NCBI GenBank assembly: GCA_030535355.1
Contig: JAUNIO010000005.1
Location: 39,575-103,574 of the forward strand
Direction: 5' to 3'
DNA length: 64,000 bases
Source of the DNA: a bacterium
GTDB lineage: Bacteria; Vulcanimicrobiota; Xenobia; Xenobiales; Xenobiaceae
Part shown: piece after piece, positions 9,540 through 18,236 of the stretch
Numbering within the stretch: position 1 is the stretch's first letter
Layout: each line of letters opens with the position of its first letter
The notes under the pieces: model-generated
Told to the model about the DNA's origin: nothing
What the model saw: the letters and a program-made list of their open reading frames with translations, nothing else
The model's database searches: none
Position numbers and translations under genes: made by a program

Positions 9540-9655
9540 AATGTCGTTAACTTAAGGCTCAACGACATTGAAAATGTTTGCTCATATACAATTATCGTCA
9601 CGCTTATGCCCGTTTATAAGCTGGAGCATAACACACGCTAGGCCTCAGTTCCTCA
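9540..9655 (+). repeat. Dispersed intergenic repeat, arm R with one 21-bp unit
   Basis: Begins AATGTCGTTAACTTAAGGC, then aacgacattgaaaatg, gctcatatacaattatcgtc, a cgcttatgcccg segment and a cctcagttcctcaacag end. It matches the body of the copy at 6842-7016 at most positions but has a single terminal unit. It fills the gap between two minus-strand genes and reaches to about 22 bp from the start of the exported-protein gene. Confidence 0.7.
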
Positions 9656-9662
9656 ACAGAGT

Positions 9663-11117
9663 TTAGTGAACTTCATTCTGCAGCAGCCACTTGCGGGCCA
9701 AAAGCAAACTAATCGGAGTGATTAGAGCAATAACTGCGTAAATCAGCCATAATTGCTCTGAGTTAGCTACGCCATCTTTAGGGATAAATTTTTCGATCAT
9801 TATACCCGAATATAAGCCAGTCGTAAATTTAGCTAAAAACCAGGGAAGGCCAGCCAGCCCCATATAGGCTCCTACCTGACCGGCAGGAGCTAGGCCAGAG
9901 ACGTATTCCAAGAAGCGAGATGACCACAAGGCTTCACCAATGGAAAACAGCACTACATAAGTCAGCAACAGGGTTAGATTTGGGCCGGGGACTAAAATAA
10001 AGGTGGTCAAAGCGCTCACCGTAGTGCCCACCAGCATCATATCGATAACTTTGACTTTGCGGGTTAAGGCTGCCACCAAAGGCACGAAAATAACGATAAT
10101 AAGCGGGTTTAATCCCCCGATCCATTCGAATTTAGCAAAGACTTCTGGAGGGAAACAGCGTTCCACATAAGTTGGCATAGTCAGCCACTGATGCGCGAAC
10201 AGCGTGCGCACCGGCAGCAAGATGAAGATAAAAAACACGAAGCGAAAATTGGCAAAAGGACTGAACATTTTTTTCATTCTGGCCTTGAATCCCAGCTTTT
10301 TGTCTCCAGCTTCGCCGTTTTCCGCTTTGGCTTCAATGTGAACGTAACGGTCGCGGTCCTCAACTTTTTTGGTAAAGCATACCAGACAGACGCCTAAAAT
10401 TGCCAAAGTTATACCGGCGCATGCCCAAAACACTCCCTGAATACCCCATCCCAGGCCATTGATCTGCCAGCTGCCTAAACGCAGAAAAACTTCTTGGCTG
10501 CGGATACAGGGACTGACGAAGGTAGCTCCGACTATGCCTAAATTCATAATAGCATAGAGAATGCCGTAGCCAATCGAAGCTGTGCGGGGATCGGTAAACT
10601 CCTTAATCCCTGAATACAAAGCTGGCTCCAAGACACCGGAACTTACCGCCATCAAAACAATAGCCAGCCAAGCTGCATAGACACCCAGCCCTGGCAAATC
10701 TGGACAAAAAGCTAATAAACCGCGTCCAAGCGCCGCTACCAGCAAAGCCGATAGAATCGCGCGCCGCACTCCTAGCCAGTCAGAGATATACCCGCCACCG
10801 AAGACGAACAGAGTTACCAGCCCGGTAAAGGTAGATACAGCCAAACCTGCCAGCTTATCGCCCATGCCTAAATCGGTACCCAAGAACAGTGTCAACAGGG
10901 TCAGAATACCGAAATAAGTAATGCCATCGCCAAAACTGACAAAATTGACCAGCCAGAACGCCTTTGACGCTCCAAAGAGTACTTTCAAAGACTCCCACAG
11001 CGATAAATCTTCCGCTTCAGAAGCGGACGAAGGGTTGCTGTCAGATACCTGCAGCTCAGCAGAGGCCTCGCTCGGCTCATTTTTTGATTCATTGTCAACT
11101 TGCTTATTATCACTCAT
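9663..11117 (-). CDS. Major facilitator superfamily transporter
   Basis: 484-residue membrane protein with a Ser/Glu-rich cytoplasmic N-terminus (about 45 residues) and around 12 hydrophobic segments in two bundles, with a charged central loop (KKVEDRDRYVHIEAKAEN...KKLGFKARMKKMF). The loop between helices 2 and 3 has the MFS-type GGYISDWLGVRRAIL (G-x3-D-x2-G-R). The overall pattern recalls the peptide/oligosaccharide branches of MFS, but the substrate cannot be named. The start ATG at 11117 follows an A/T-rich region; no operon partner is evident. Confidence 0.85.
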   Translation of the reverse strand: MSDNKQVDNESKNEPSEASAELQVSDSNPSSASEAEDLSLWESLKVLFGASKAFWLVNFVSFGDGITYFGILTLLTLFLGTDLGMGDKLAGLAVSTFTGLVTLFVFGGGYISDWLGVRRAILSALLVAALGRGLLAFCPDLPGLGVYAAWLAIVLMAVSSGVLEPALYSGIKEFTDPRTASIGYGILYAIMNLGIVGATFVSPCIRSQEVFLRLGSWQINGLGWGIQGVFWACAGITLAILGVCLVCFTKKVEDRDRYVHIEAKAENGEAGDKKLGFKARMKKMFSPFANFRFVFFIFILLPVRTLFAHQWLTMPTYVERCFPPEVFAKFEWIGGLNPLIIVIFVPLVAALTRKVKVIDMMLVGTTVSALTTFILVPGPNLTLLLTYVVLFSIGEALWSSRFLEYVSGLAPAGQVGAYMGLAGLPWFLAKFTTGLYSGIMIEKFIPKDGVANSEQLWLIYAVIALITPISLLLARKWLLQNEVH

Positions 11118-11252
11118 AGCGAGAAATTGCTTAAAAGCCCAGGAAATCCCTTTTAACCAGCTTTATTATCTGCGAATATTAAACGCCTATATTTTAACGC
11201 TTTTGCCGTATAAGGCTTAGAAAAACAGCGACTAATCCAGTATTCCAGGCCG

Positions 11253-11330
11253 AGCCCCCTGGCCGCGCTCTTTAGGGGGAACTAAACCGTTCGCTTATTA
11301 GCTAATACATAACAAAATGATAATAATTAA
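11253..11330 (+). repeat. Dispersed intergenic repeat, arm L remnant
   Basis: Degenerate copy of the left arm of the element at 50804-51042, in reverse orientation: ctttagggggaactaaaccg, ttcgcttattagctaat, then aaaatgataat. It is diverged but keeps the order of parts. It is the only thing seen in the 285-bp gap between divergent genes. Confidence 0.5.
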
Positions 11331-11402
11331 GAAAGATATTGCCTAAATTCAGAGAATATGCTCCCAGGGTACAAACCTTAAAGAGCAGAAGGGAGCAGTA
11401 GA

Positions 11403-12035
11403 ATGCACAGTTTTCTCCATTACTACGCTGGCGACTACTTCATAGATCAGCACGATCGTATCTGCCACTATCAAAGCGACTTGATTTATCCCATCATAGA
11501 TACTCAAGAAGCATACGAGCAGCTGCTCGATAGCATAGCTTATGTGCAAAATCAGCTGGACCGCTTAGAGCACAGCGACCAGTGGCATGACGACGAAATT
11601 TTATATTTTTCCCGAATAGCGCATCTTTTGGAACTGCCTCACGAAAAATTCGCCGACGCGCTCATGCTCAGGGATAAGGCTTTAGAATTTATCGATGATC
11701 TCATCGATGATGACTCCACTACCCGTAAATTTGAGCTAGAACTCCTCAAACTGCAAAGCCTGTTAAATGATAATTTAGCCAATCAAAGATTATATGAGTT
11801 CTATCATTACAGCTCCTTAGCCAATCCTCAGGATGCTATCAAAGCCGACTATTATAAAACACTGTGCGACTGCGAATTTTCTCCAGACGACCATCCCTGC
11901 TACTGTCCATCCACTCAGCCGCGTACGCATGTGCGCAGGCCAACACGCTCCGCAAAATCTGCCCGGCCGAAATCATCGCGCAAAAAAGGCTCTAACAGCC
12001 GCAAGTCTAATTCCAAACGAACGCGCAAACGCTGA
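11403..12035 (+). CDS. Unknown protein with CxC-x8-CxC cluster and basic tail
   Basis: 210 residues, not recognised. GGGAG lies about 8 nt before the ATG. Residues 1-150 are acidic and helical, rich in Asp, Glu, Tyr and Leu. Then comes a compact Cys cluster, CDCEFSPDDHPCYC, followed by about 45 residues very rich in Arg, Lys and Ser. The cluster could bind zinc and the tail could bind nucleic acid or an acidic partner; both are inference. There is no signal peptide or membrane segment. Monocistronic, with its own terminator at 12082-12126. Confidence 0.65.
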   Translation: MHSFLHYYAGDYFIDQHDRICHYQSDLIYPIIDTQEAYEQLLDSIAYVQNQLDRLEHSDQWHDDEILYFSRIAHLLELPHEKFADALMLRDKALEFIDDLIDDDSTTRKFELELLKLQSLLNDNLANQRLYEFYHYSSLANPQDAIKADYYKTLCDCEFSPDDHPCYCPSTQPRTHVRRPTRSAKSARPKSSRKKGSNSRKSNSKRTRKR

Positions 12036-12081
12036 ATTAACAGACAACAGTCTAAATACGCCGCACAGCTTCCCTGCCTAG

Positions 12082-12126
12082 AGAAAGACAGCGTCCCCTA
12101 CTAATATATGGAGACGCTGTCTTTCT
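12082..12126. terminator. Bidirectional terminator
   Basis: 14-bp perfect stem (agaaagacagcgtc / gacgctgtctttct) between the convergent genes 11403-12035 and ptb, with A/T-rich outer flanks. Confidence 0.85.
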
Positions 12127-12147
12127 AAAAATGGCAATAGGTCTAAA

Positions 12148-13068
12148 TCAGCGGCACTGGCGGCAGCCCAAAGCTATAGCGCAAAGCTTAGCCTTTTCGG
12201 AATCCGCACGGCTGGTCAAAATACAGGGGGCTTTAGCTCCCACCACACATCCTGCCAGCAGAGTGTGGCCAAAGTGAGTACAGGCCTTATAAAAAGAATT
12301 AGAAGCCTCTAGACAGTGGAACACCAAAATATCCGCATCTCCCTCAATGCGGCTCTGTAAGCCTTTAGTCTCGCAGTCTTCTTTGGAAATAGCCACATCG
12401 AGAGCCAAAGGGCCATCAACCAAGCATTTGCCTAACTGACCGCGATCCCCCATTTTGGCGATTACGCAAGCATCAGTTGAAGAAGTGTTTTTAGGCATAA
12501 CCTTTTCCGAGAAAGAAAGCAGGGCCACTTTGGGTTCAGCAACTCCGAAACTTTGCGCCACGCCGACAGCATATTTAACCATCTTAATCTTAGCGGCCAA
12601 ATCCGGAGCGGGGATAATAGCCACGTCAGTAACAAATAGCAGCTTATTGTGCGTGCGCACGTATTCGGGGATTTCCATGACCGTAACGTGAGATAATACG
12701 GCTCCCTGCGGCAGCAGCCCCTTCTCCTTATCCAAAATGAGACGCATATAATTGTCAGTACTGAGAATGCCCTTCATTAGAACATCCGCCCGCTGCTCAG
12801 CTACCATATCGCGGGCTAAAGCCCCGGCAGCCATATCGCTGCGCTCATCTACGATATCGAACAGACCGACATCGATAGAAAATTCAGCGCACAGCTCCTC
12901 TATGCGGGCTTTATTGCCCACCAAGGTTATAGCGGCAATTTTCCTTTCTGCAGCCATGGCAGCAGCCTGCAGAGTGTGAGGATCGTGACCGGCTGCCACA
13001 GCCACGCGCCGGGAAGGCGCTTCCTGCATTTCCTGTAAAAGCTGATCGAATGAGCGAATCTGTTCCAT
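12148..13068 (-). CDS. ptb: Phosphate butyryltransferase (phosphate acyltransferase)
   Basis: Converts an acyl-CoA such as butyryl-CoA or isobutyryl-CoA plus phosphate into acyl phosphate. 306 residues, typical of Ptb. It has the PTA_PTB fold pattern: RRVAVAAGHDPHTLQAA at the N-terminus, DVLMKGILSTDNYMR, TDVAIIPAPDL, and KVALLSFSEKVMPKN. Start: AAAGGCAGG lies just before the ATG at 13068; an 18-codon upstream extension is unlikely. It lies downstream of the Ptb-Buk fusion gene (stop 13395) on the same strand, with a 326-bp gap containing a repeat. The carboxylate ends in a Cys/Gln-rich tail. Substrate chain length is not readable. Confidence 0.87.
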   Translation of the reverse strand: MEQIRSFDQLLQEMQEAPSRRVAVAAGHDPHTLQAAAMAAERKIAAITLVGNKARIEELCAEFSIDVGLFDIVDERSDMAAGALARDMVAEQRADVLMKGILSTDNYMRLILDKEKGLLPQGAVLSHVTVMEIPEYVRTHNKLLFVTDVAIIPAPDLAAKIKMVKYAVGVAQSFGVAEPKVALLSFSEKVMPKNTSSTDACVIAKMGDRGQLGKCLVDGPLALDVAISKEDCETKGLQSRIEGDADILVFHCLEASNSFYKACTHFGHTLLAGCVVGAKAPCILTSRADSEKAKLCAIALGCRQCR

Positions 13069-13170
13069 AACGCCTGCCTTTCTAAGGAAGCGCTGATTAA
13101 TAGCATTACGCTTAATTACCAATATTAGCGCTTCCTTCTAAACTGTTAAGCGTGCATTGACATTGGCACA

Positions 13171-13230
13171 TTACAACTCCCCCTAGACGGAGCAGGGGGA
13201 GAAGTCGCGAATGCGACAGAGGGAGTCCGT
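13171..13230 (+). repeat. Dispersed intergenic repeat, arm L fragment
   Basis: aactccccctagacggagc, agggggagaagtcgcgaatg, cgacagagggagtccg: same order as bases 50841-50893 of the complete element. It occupies part of the 13069-13394 gap between ptb and the fusion gene; the rest of that gap shows only partial similarity to the same family. Confidence 0.6.
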
Positions 13231-13394
13231 TAAACTGATGGAAAAATCTAACAGTTACTTGACAACTAAATGAGCTTAATTGCATGTGCTAACGTATTGC
13301 TAAATGCTGCCAAGAGGATCGCTACGGAAACGCTGAATTCATCAGCGTTTCCCAAAAGATGCTGGTCAGTTATACAAATCGTTAACCAAAGTAA

Positions 13395-15620
13395 CTAGCA
13401 GAGTACTGATGTCTTTCCCGGCGGATAATGCTGCGCTTCTTCACGCCCATAAAGCACGCGCAGGACACCTTTTGCCAGAGCTTTCATTTCATGCTCTCCG
13501 GGATAGACGGTCACTCCCACCGGCAGCCCCGAAAGGTAATGTTTAATCCTCTCAATGAGGCACTTACTGCGGGCCATGCCGCCCGTCAGCAGTATCTGAT
13601 CGATGCTTTCACCATTAAAGGCGGGTATCAGCGAAGTAATAGCTTTGGCAACCTGATAGGAAAACGCCTCAAATATCTCGACAAATTCGGGTTCTCCGGC
13701 TTTCATGCGATCTTCTATTTCCTTAAAGTTGGATGTTCCCACATAGCTGATCATGCCTCCCGCACCGCGTATCATGCGTTTCATTTCCGCGTGCGTATAT
13801 TTGCCGCTGAAGCAGAGATCGATCAGAGGACCGCGCGGCAGGGTTCCAGCGCGCTCCGGCGAGAAAGGCCCCTCGCCTTCTAGAGCATTGTTGGCATCCA
13901 CGGTACGGCCGCGATAATGAGCGGCATAAGAAACACCGCCCCCCATATGGCAAACGATTAAATTGAGTTTTTCGTAAAGAGTCTCGTGATCTGCCGCATA
14001 CTTCCTAGCCACCGCCAGCTGATTCAAAGCATGCCATACCGTGCGCCGGGGCATTTCTTTAATACCGGTCAGCCTAGCCCGCATTTCCATTTCATCTACT
14101 ATGCCCGGATCAACTATGTAGGCAGGCACGTGCAGGTCCTGCGACATTGCATAACCAATGATTGCTCCCAAGTTACAGGCGTGATCCCCATGCTTGGCTT
14201 CCAGCAGCTCTTCATACATTTCCCTGTTGACCAAATATGTACCGTGAGGAATAGGAGCGGTTAGCCCACCGCGTCCGGCTATAGCCACAATTTCCGCAGG
14301 ATCAATACCATTTTCTCTAAGGCTGATCATAATCATTTCTTTGCGGAAGTTAAACTGCGAAGAAACCGGCTGTCCCGCAAATGGCGCTAAATCTGCCGGA
14401 AGATGGGGTATTTCTTTAACAAAAAGCTCATCTTCACCGCGGTAAACGCTGATCTTAGTTGTAGTAGAACCGGGATTGATAACCAATACCAAAGGCCGCT
14501 TAAAAAAGGTCTCGCTGATAGCCATTGCGCGCTGATCGTATTTGAGTCTGCGCAGCACGGTGGCCTTTACGGTTAGACGGACATCCTCGGCTGTACAGTC
14601 GCTGGCTAAGCTGATGCCGCGGTTATCCAAGCCATACATGACCGTAAAATGCTTGGATTCTGGATAACTATTAGCGTAAAGGTGATAGAGCATATTGCCC
14701 ATTTCTAAATTAGGGCAGATGATGACCGATGACGGTTTTTCCAGAATCTCGCCATCCTGTCTATGAAATACGGCAGCCCGCGAGGCCATAGCCACGCTGG
14801 CTTTAACAGCTCCCTTTATAGCGATGCCATTGTATATATCATTGGATTTCCGTCCCTCTTCCACCATCTGCGCTGCTATAATACTGGCCTGCCGCACCAG
14901 CTCTGGCGACGGCTCATCGTCGGCACCATTATGAGAGTAGGACACGAGCACACCGCGCACCGTTTCCAGCAGTTCCCGGGGAATTAATTCCCGGGCTACC
15001 ACACAAGTGCCCACAGCAACTTTGGCCAACAGCTCGGGGGTAAACTCAGCGTTCACGCCGACATCGCCAAAAACGGCAATATTGTTGGGATAGCAATCGA
15101 CCGTATGCGTATCTGGCAGCACAAAGACACCTGTTTCACAGCAGAAATCGCCACTCTTCAGCAAATCGAGCATAGGGCGGTAATACTGGCGCGGGCGCAG
15201 AGAGGCCCCGCCGACAGTCATATCGGCATGGCCTAAACGCACAGCTAAAATTCCAAACAGCCCCGGTTCCGAGACCTGGGCCAAAAGCTGTTCCTGGGGC
15301 AAAGTCTGGCCTTTAGCATTGAGAAATCGCGCGTATTCATCTGCTAGTTCTTGAAGGAGTCCGCCGCTTTGAGACGGCTCCACAAACGCACACTCTCCCA
15401 AAGCGAATTCCAAGCGATCCAAACTCACATCTCTCAATTCGCGGCTAATAACTGCGCGGACATCTTGCTCCGAGGCCAGCAGCACTGGGCGCACAAACCG
15501 GGTTAAAGACAAAAGCGCTTCCAAAATGCGCGGATCGGTCGCTTCGGTGAAAATGACTATAGGACGAACGGCAGAAACTGCGGTAATCTGTTGCTCCAAG
15601 GCGGATTCAATATCGTACAT
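13395..15620 (-). CDS. Phosphate butyryltransferase-butyrate kinase fusion
   Basis: 741 residues with two enzyme domains. Residues 1-370 match the phosphate acetyl/butyryltransferase fold (IAVFGDVGVNAEFTPELLA 181-199, then SSVIICPNLEMGNMLYHLY 297-315). Residues 375-741 are a full butyrate kinase: NPGSTTTK (382-389) nucleotide loop, AGRGGLTAPIPHGTYLVN, CHMGGGVSYAAHYRGR, and LTGGMARSK. The second domain is about 365 residues, the length of stand-alone Buk. The fused enzyme could carry acyl-CoA to acyl phosphate to free acid plus ATP. Ptb and Buk are normally separate, adjacent genes; here an extra stand-alone ptb lies downstream. The N-terminal domain is less conserved than the neighbour Ptb and may be structural. 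Confidence 0.85.
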   Translation of the reverse strand: MYDIESALEQQITAVSAVRPIVIFTEATDPRILEALLSLTRFVRPVLLASEQDVRAVISRELRDVSLDRLEFALGECAFVEPSQSGGLLQELADEYARFLNAKGQTLPQEQLLAQVSEPGLFGILAVRLGHADMTVGGASLRPRQYYRPMLDLLKSGDFCCETGVFVLPDTHTVDCYPNNIAVFGDVGVNAEFTPELLAKVAVGTCVVARELIPRELLETVRGVLVSYSHNGADDEPSPELVRQASIIAAQMVEEGRKSNDIYNGIAIKGAVKASVAMASRAAVFHRQDGEILEKPSSVIICPNLEMGNMLYHLYANSYPESKHFTVMYGLDNRGISLASDCTAEDVRLTVKATVLRRLKYDQRAMAISETFFKRPLVLVINPGSTTTKISVYRGEDELFVKEIPHLPADLAPFAGQPVSSQFNFRKEMIMISLRENGIDPAEIVAIAGRGGLTAPIPHGTYLVNREMYEELLEAKHGDHACNLGAIIGYAMSQDLHVPAYIVDPGIVDEMEMRARLTGIKEMPRRTVWHALNQLAVARKYAADHETLYEKLNLIVCHMGGGVSYAAHYRGRTVDANNALEGEGPFSPERAGTLPRGPLIDLCFSGKYTHAEMKRMIRGAGGMISYVGTSNFKEIEDRMKAGEPEFVEIFEAFSYQVAKAITSLIPAFNGESIDQILLTGGMARSKCLIERIKHYLSGLPVGVTVYPGEHEMKALAKGVLRVLYGREEAQHYPPGKTSVLC

Positions 15621-15753
15621 CGAGCGCTTTTCCCTTTTACTAAATTCTAATATAATTTATGCGTTTTTTAAGTTTTCGCAGTTAGTTTCCTGCTCTTGGG
15701 TTAACGTATGACGAAATATTGCAGCCTGCTAATAAAAAAGCTATCTAAAAAAA

Positions 15754-15784
15754 AAGCGACGGTTTAATCGCTAACCGCCGCTTA
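15754..15784 (-). terminator. Terminator of the DUF881-DUF1290 transcript
   Basis: 11-bp stem with one mismatch (aagcgacggtt / aaccgccgctt). Read on the minus strand it is followed by a run of T residues (plus-strand A-run at 15747-15755). It lies 18 bp after the DUF1290 stop. Confidence 0.8.
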
Positions 15785-15801
15785 TCGCATAAGATAAATA
15801 A

Positions 15802-16167
15802 TTACATATTCATTAAATCGTTAAGGGGAGAAGACGACTCACCCTGATTGAGCAAATCGCGCCGGATATATCCCAGATTGAGAAAAATGCGCATACCGAA
15901 AGTTACGTTGGCAGCCTGATAAATTTCTACCCCCAAGCAGTCACCCATCCACGTCAGAGAAGCCGCCAGCAGCAAATTCGTAAAAAAACCGCTGACAAAC
16001 ACTCCCAAGCGGAATTTGCCTTCCAGACCCGCCCGGGTAGCACCGATAACCGAATCCAGACCAGCCAGGAAGGCTACCGACACGTATTTAGCCGCTATCG
16101 TAGGCATTTGATAGGGAAACACCAAGCCAATAATCAGCCCCAATGCCAATCCCAAAATAACGATCAT
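15802..16167 (-). CDS. Small basic protein, DUF1290 (Sbp) family
   Basis: 121-residue membrane protein with three hydrophobic segments. It matches DUF1290: ILGLALGLIIGLVFPYQMP at the start, KYVSVAFLAGLDSVIGATRA in the middle, and FTNLLLAASLTWMGDCLG. In Firmicutes and Actinobacteria this gene sits next to DUF881 genes near division genes; the same pair is here (DUF881 at 16286-17485), but no ftsZ or ftsQ is in view. Function is unknown; an envelope or division role is inferred from known context. Ends with a Ser-rich tail. Confidence 0.85.
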   Translation of the reverse strand: MIVILGLALGLIIGLVFPYQMPTIAAKYVSVAFLAGLDSVIGATRAGLEGKFRLGVFVSGFFTNLLLAASLTWMGDCLGVEIYQAANVTFGMRIFLNLGYIRRDLLNQGESSSPLNDLMNM

Positions 16168-16197
16168 CGCTCACAATCCCCTCTGTAGCTTCCGCGA

Positions 16198-16262
16198 TTG
16201 TTCCCCCTTTAGGGGAAGCCAAACAGTTCGCTAGTTAGCTAATTACTAACTAAAAGACATTG
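16198..16262 (+). repeat. Dispersed intergenic repeat, arm L copy
   Basis: tcccccttta ggggaagcc, then cagttcgctagttagctaat, then actaactaaaagacattg. It matches the reverse complement of the left end of the complete element, including the terminal TAACTAAA motif. It lies in the 118-bp gap between DUF881 and DUF1290 genes. Confidence 0.6.
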
Positions 16263-16285
16263 CCCTTTAGGCCCATGCAAAACAA

Positions 16286-17485
16286 TCATTTGCTGTCTTT
16301 TTCATCGGTAGCGGTATTTTCCGCAGTCTTTTCAAATGACTGGCCATAACGGAAAGAATTAGACCCTTCATAGGGAGGAATAACAACTTCCTGCATGCTG
16401 TTCATTTTGACCTCACCGCCTTTGCTGATAAGCGGTGCCATACTGTTGAGAAAACCACCTGGCATACGCAAAGCTGTTTCTAAATCCTTAGAACCTATCG
16501 CCTTAACCACATAAGGGGCAGTTAAGCGCACGCCATTCACCAGCACAGCCGGTCCCACGCAGCGGATAGAAGAACGGGTTACAATGCGCTGCTCGTTGAC
16601 GCATATAGCTTCAGCTCCAGCAGCCCACAGCTCATTAACCAGCGCAGTCAGATCGACGTCATGGACTATATAAAAATAATTATCCTCGCTAGCCGGTGCT
16701 GTGCGCGGGGAATCATTCATAGAAACTACCACGCCAGGTCCTTTCATACCGGTCAGACCGGCTTCAATGCGCGAACGCACCAGCTGGTCTTGCAGCTGTT
16801 TGCTGACTTGTTCGCGCTTGCCTGCCGACTCCTCCAGTTCTACCATGTGAGCGCGCGTTTCTTTGAGTTCATTGGACATTTTATTGCGCTCACTCTCCAT
16901 GGTGCGCACCAACTCCACCAGTTTGCGGCGGTCATCGATCTGTAAATCCCCCTTGCCCGCCTGGGAGCGGTACTGCAGGCCGACCATAATGCCCAGCAAT
17001 ATACAGGCTAACGCCACGGGGACTTGCCACGAATGGGCATACTTGGATAAACTTCTTTTATTATGGTGTTCCAGCGTCTGAGCTTTATCTGCAGCAGAAG
17101 GCTGAGCCGATCCAGCCCCCCCCTCTGCGCCATTGACGCTATTAGCACTGCCTGTACTGACTGTATTTGTATTGGTATTAGCAGCGTTGGCCGCGTTAGC
17201 CACATTAGCGACCACATTTGCCAAAGCGGAGGCTATGGGGGCTACCAGAGCATCAACGTCGGGAGCACCGCTGACAGAGCCGGCAGGCAAAACGCCGGCC
17301 GCTGACATATGGCTATCGCCGTCAGCGTCCGCGTCTGCAGCGCTGTCCTCTGCTTCCGGCGTCGATGAAGAAGCGGAGACCGCAGAAACTACTACCCCTG
17401 GAGGAAGAGATACTGCAGGTTTGGCGGATGACGACGCAGATGACTGTTCTTCAGCATTCACAGCAGACAGGTCTTGTATTTCCAT
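16286..17485 (-). CDS. DUF881 (YlxW-like) membrane protein with long low-complexity N-terminus
   Basis: About 399 residues from the ATG at 17485; the frame is open 40 codons further up and the start is uncertain. Layout: about 140 residues rich in Ala, Ser, Asn, Thr and Asp (repeats such as NVANAANAANTNTNT), one membrane segment (VALACILLGIMVGLQY), a coiled-coil stretch, then the DUF881 domain (GLTGMKGPGVVVSMNDSP, DLTALVNELWAAGAEAICVN, NGVRLTAPYVVKAIG). Known DUF881 proteins are 230-300 residues and lack such a long disordered cytoplasmic part. Paired with DUF1290 downstream. Role probably in envelope or division, inferred from the pair. Confidence 0.75.
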   Translation of the reverse strand: MEIQDLSAVNAEEQSSASSSAKPAVSLPPGVVVSAVSASSSTPEAEDSAADADADGDSHMSAAGVLPAGSVSGAPDVDALVAPIASALANVVANVANAANAANTNTNTVSTGSANSVNGAEGGAGSAQPSAADKAQTLEHHNKRSLSKYAHSWQVPVALACILLGIMVGLQYRSQAGKGDLQIDDRRKLVELVRTMESERNKMSNELKETRAHMVELEESAGKREQVSKQLQDQLVRSRIEAGLTGMKGPGVVVSMNDSPRTAPASEDNYFYIVHDVDLTALVNELWAAGAEAICVNEQRIVTRSSIRCVGPAVLVNGVRLTAPYVVKAIGSKDLETALRMPGGFLNSMAPLISKGGEVKMNSMQEVVIPPYEGSNSFRYGQSFEKTAENTATDEKDSK

Positions 17486-17647
17486 AACAAGGTTAACTAT
17501 TCCCAATAAAGAGCCTTTCCTGCTTGAAAAATAAGCAAATATGCAGCAGAACAGGCAGGAGAAAACGAGCCGCGCCCGCATGTAAACTGGATACATGGGC
17601 CGCAAGCATCCCTCGATGTTCGGCTTACATGAATAAGGAGTAGGACT

Positions 17648-18232
17648 GTGCGCAAACTTTTTGCTTTTTCAGCTATGGCGCTTTTGGCACTCAGTTTGGG
17701 TGTTAATGCACCAGCTGTCCACGCTCAGGGACAGCCATCTAAAAATGCCTTTACCGACCCGCCCTGCGGAATAGTCGTAGGAGCCGATACTCTTAAGCCT
17801 GGAGATACTATCGGTCAGGTATTCGGTATAGCCGGTCCCCCCGATGCCGTTGAAGCTCTGCGTTCTAAATCCGGCAAAGTCGAGGATGACTACGTAGATT
17901 TCGTCTATTTTGATCAGTATGAAATCCGCATCAACAAAAAAAATGTTATCCAAAGCATTTTGGTAAAAAATCCCTCCACTCAGCTCAAACTCAATCAGGC
18001 CACCCTGCGCATCGGCGATCCCATCAGCAAAGCTGTGCAGTTCTGGGGTGAGCCGGAACGCGAGTCTGACAATATTTCCATGTATTACTATCGCGGCGTT
18101 TATATCATTCACGATCAGAATGGCCGCATAAAGCAGTTTTTCTTCTCTGCGCCTCAATCCCGGGAAAACGAAGAAGCTGGCAAACAGGGCCGCCGTCCTC
18201 AGGGTCCCGGTGCCAAATCGGGTATCTTTTAA
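17648..18232 (+). CDS. Small exported protein, OmlA/SmpA-like outline
   Basis: 194 residues. Start is GTG with AAGGAG at 17635-17640, 8 nt upstream. Signal peptide (LFAFSAMALLALSLGVNAPAVHA) then a mature part with two similar halves: TLKPGDTIGQVFGIAGPPDAVE and ATLRIGDPISKAVQFWGEPERE. Each half reads as helix-turn-GxP, as in SmpA/OmlA-like domains that bind partners at the envelope. A disordered, Arg/Gly-rich end follows (KQGRRPQGPGAKSG). The gene lies 4 bp ahead of truB and is probably co-transcribed. Function unknown; compare 8921-9517. Confidence 0.65.
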   Translation: MRKLFAFSAMALLALSLGVNAPAVHAQGQPSKNAFTDPPCGIVVGADTLKPGDTIGQVFGIAGPPDAVEALRSKSGKVEDDYVDFVYFDQYEIRINKKNVIQSILVKNPSTQLKLNQATLRIGDPISKAVQFWGEPERESDNISMYYYRGVYIIHDQNGRIKQFFFSAPQSRENEEAGKQGRRPQGPGAKSGIF

Positions 18233-18236
18233 TAAT

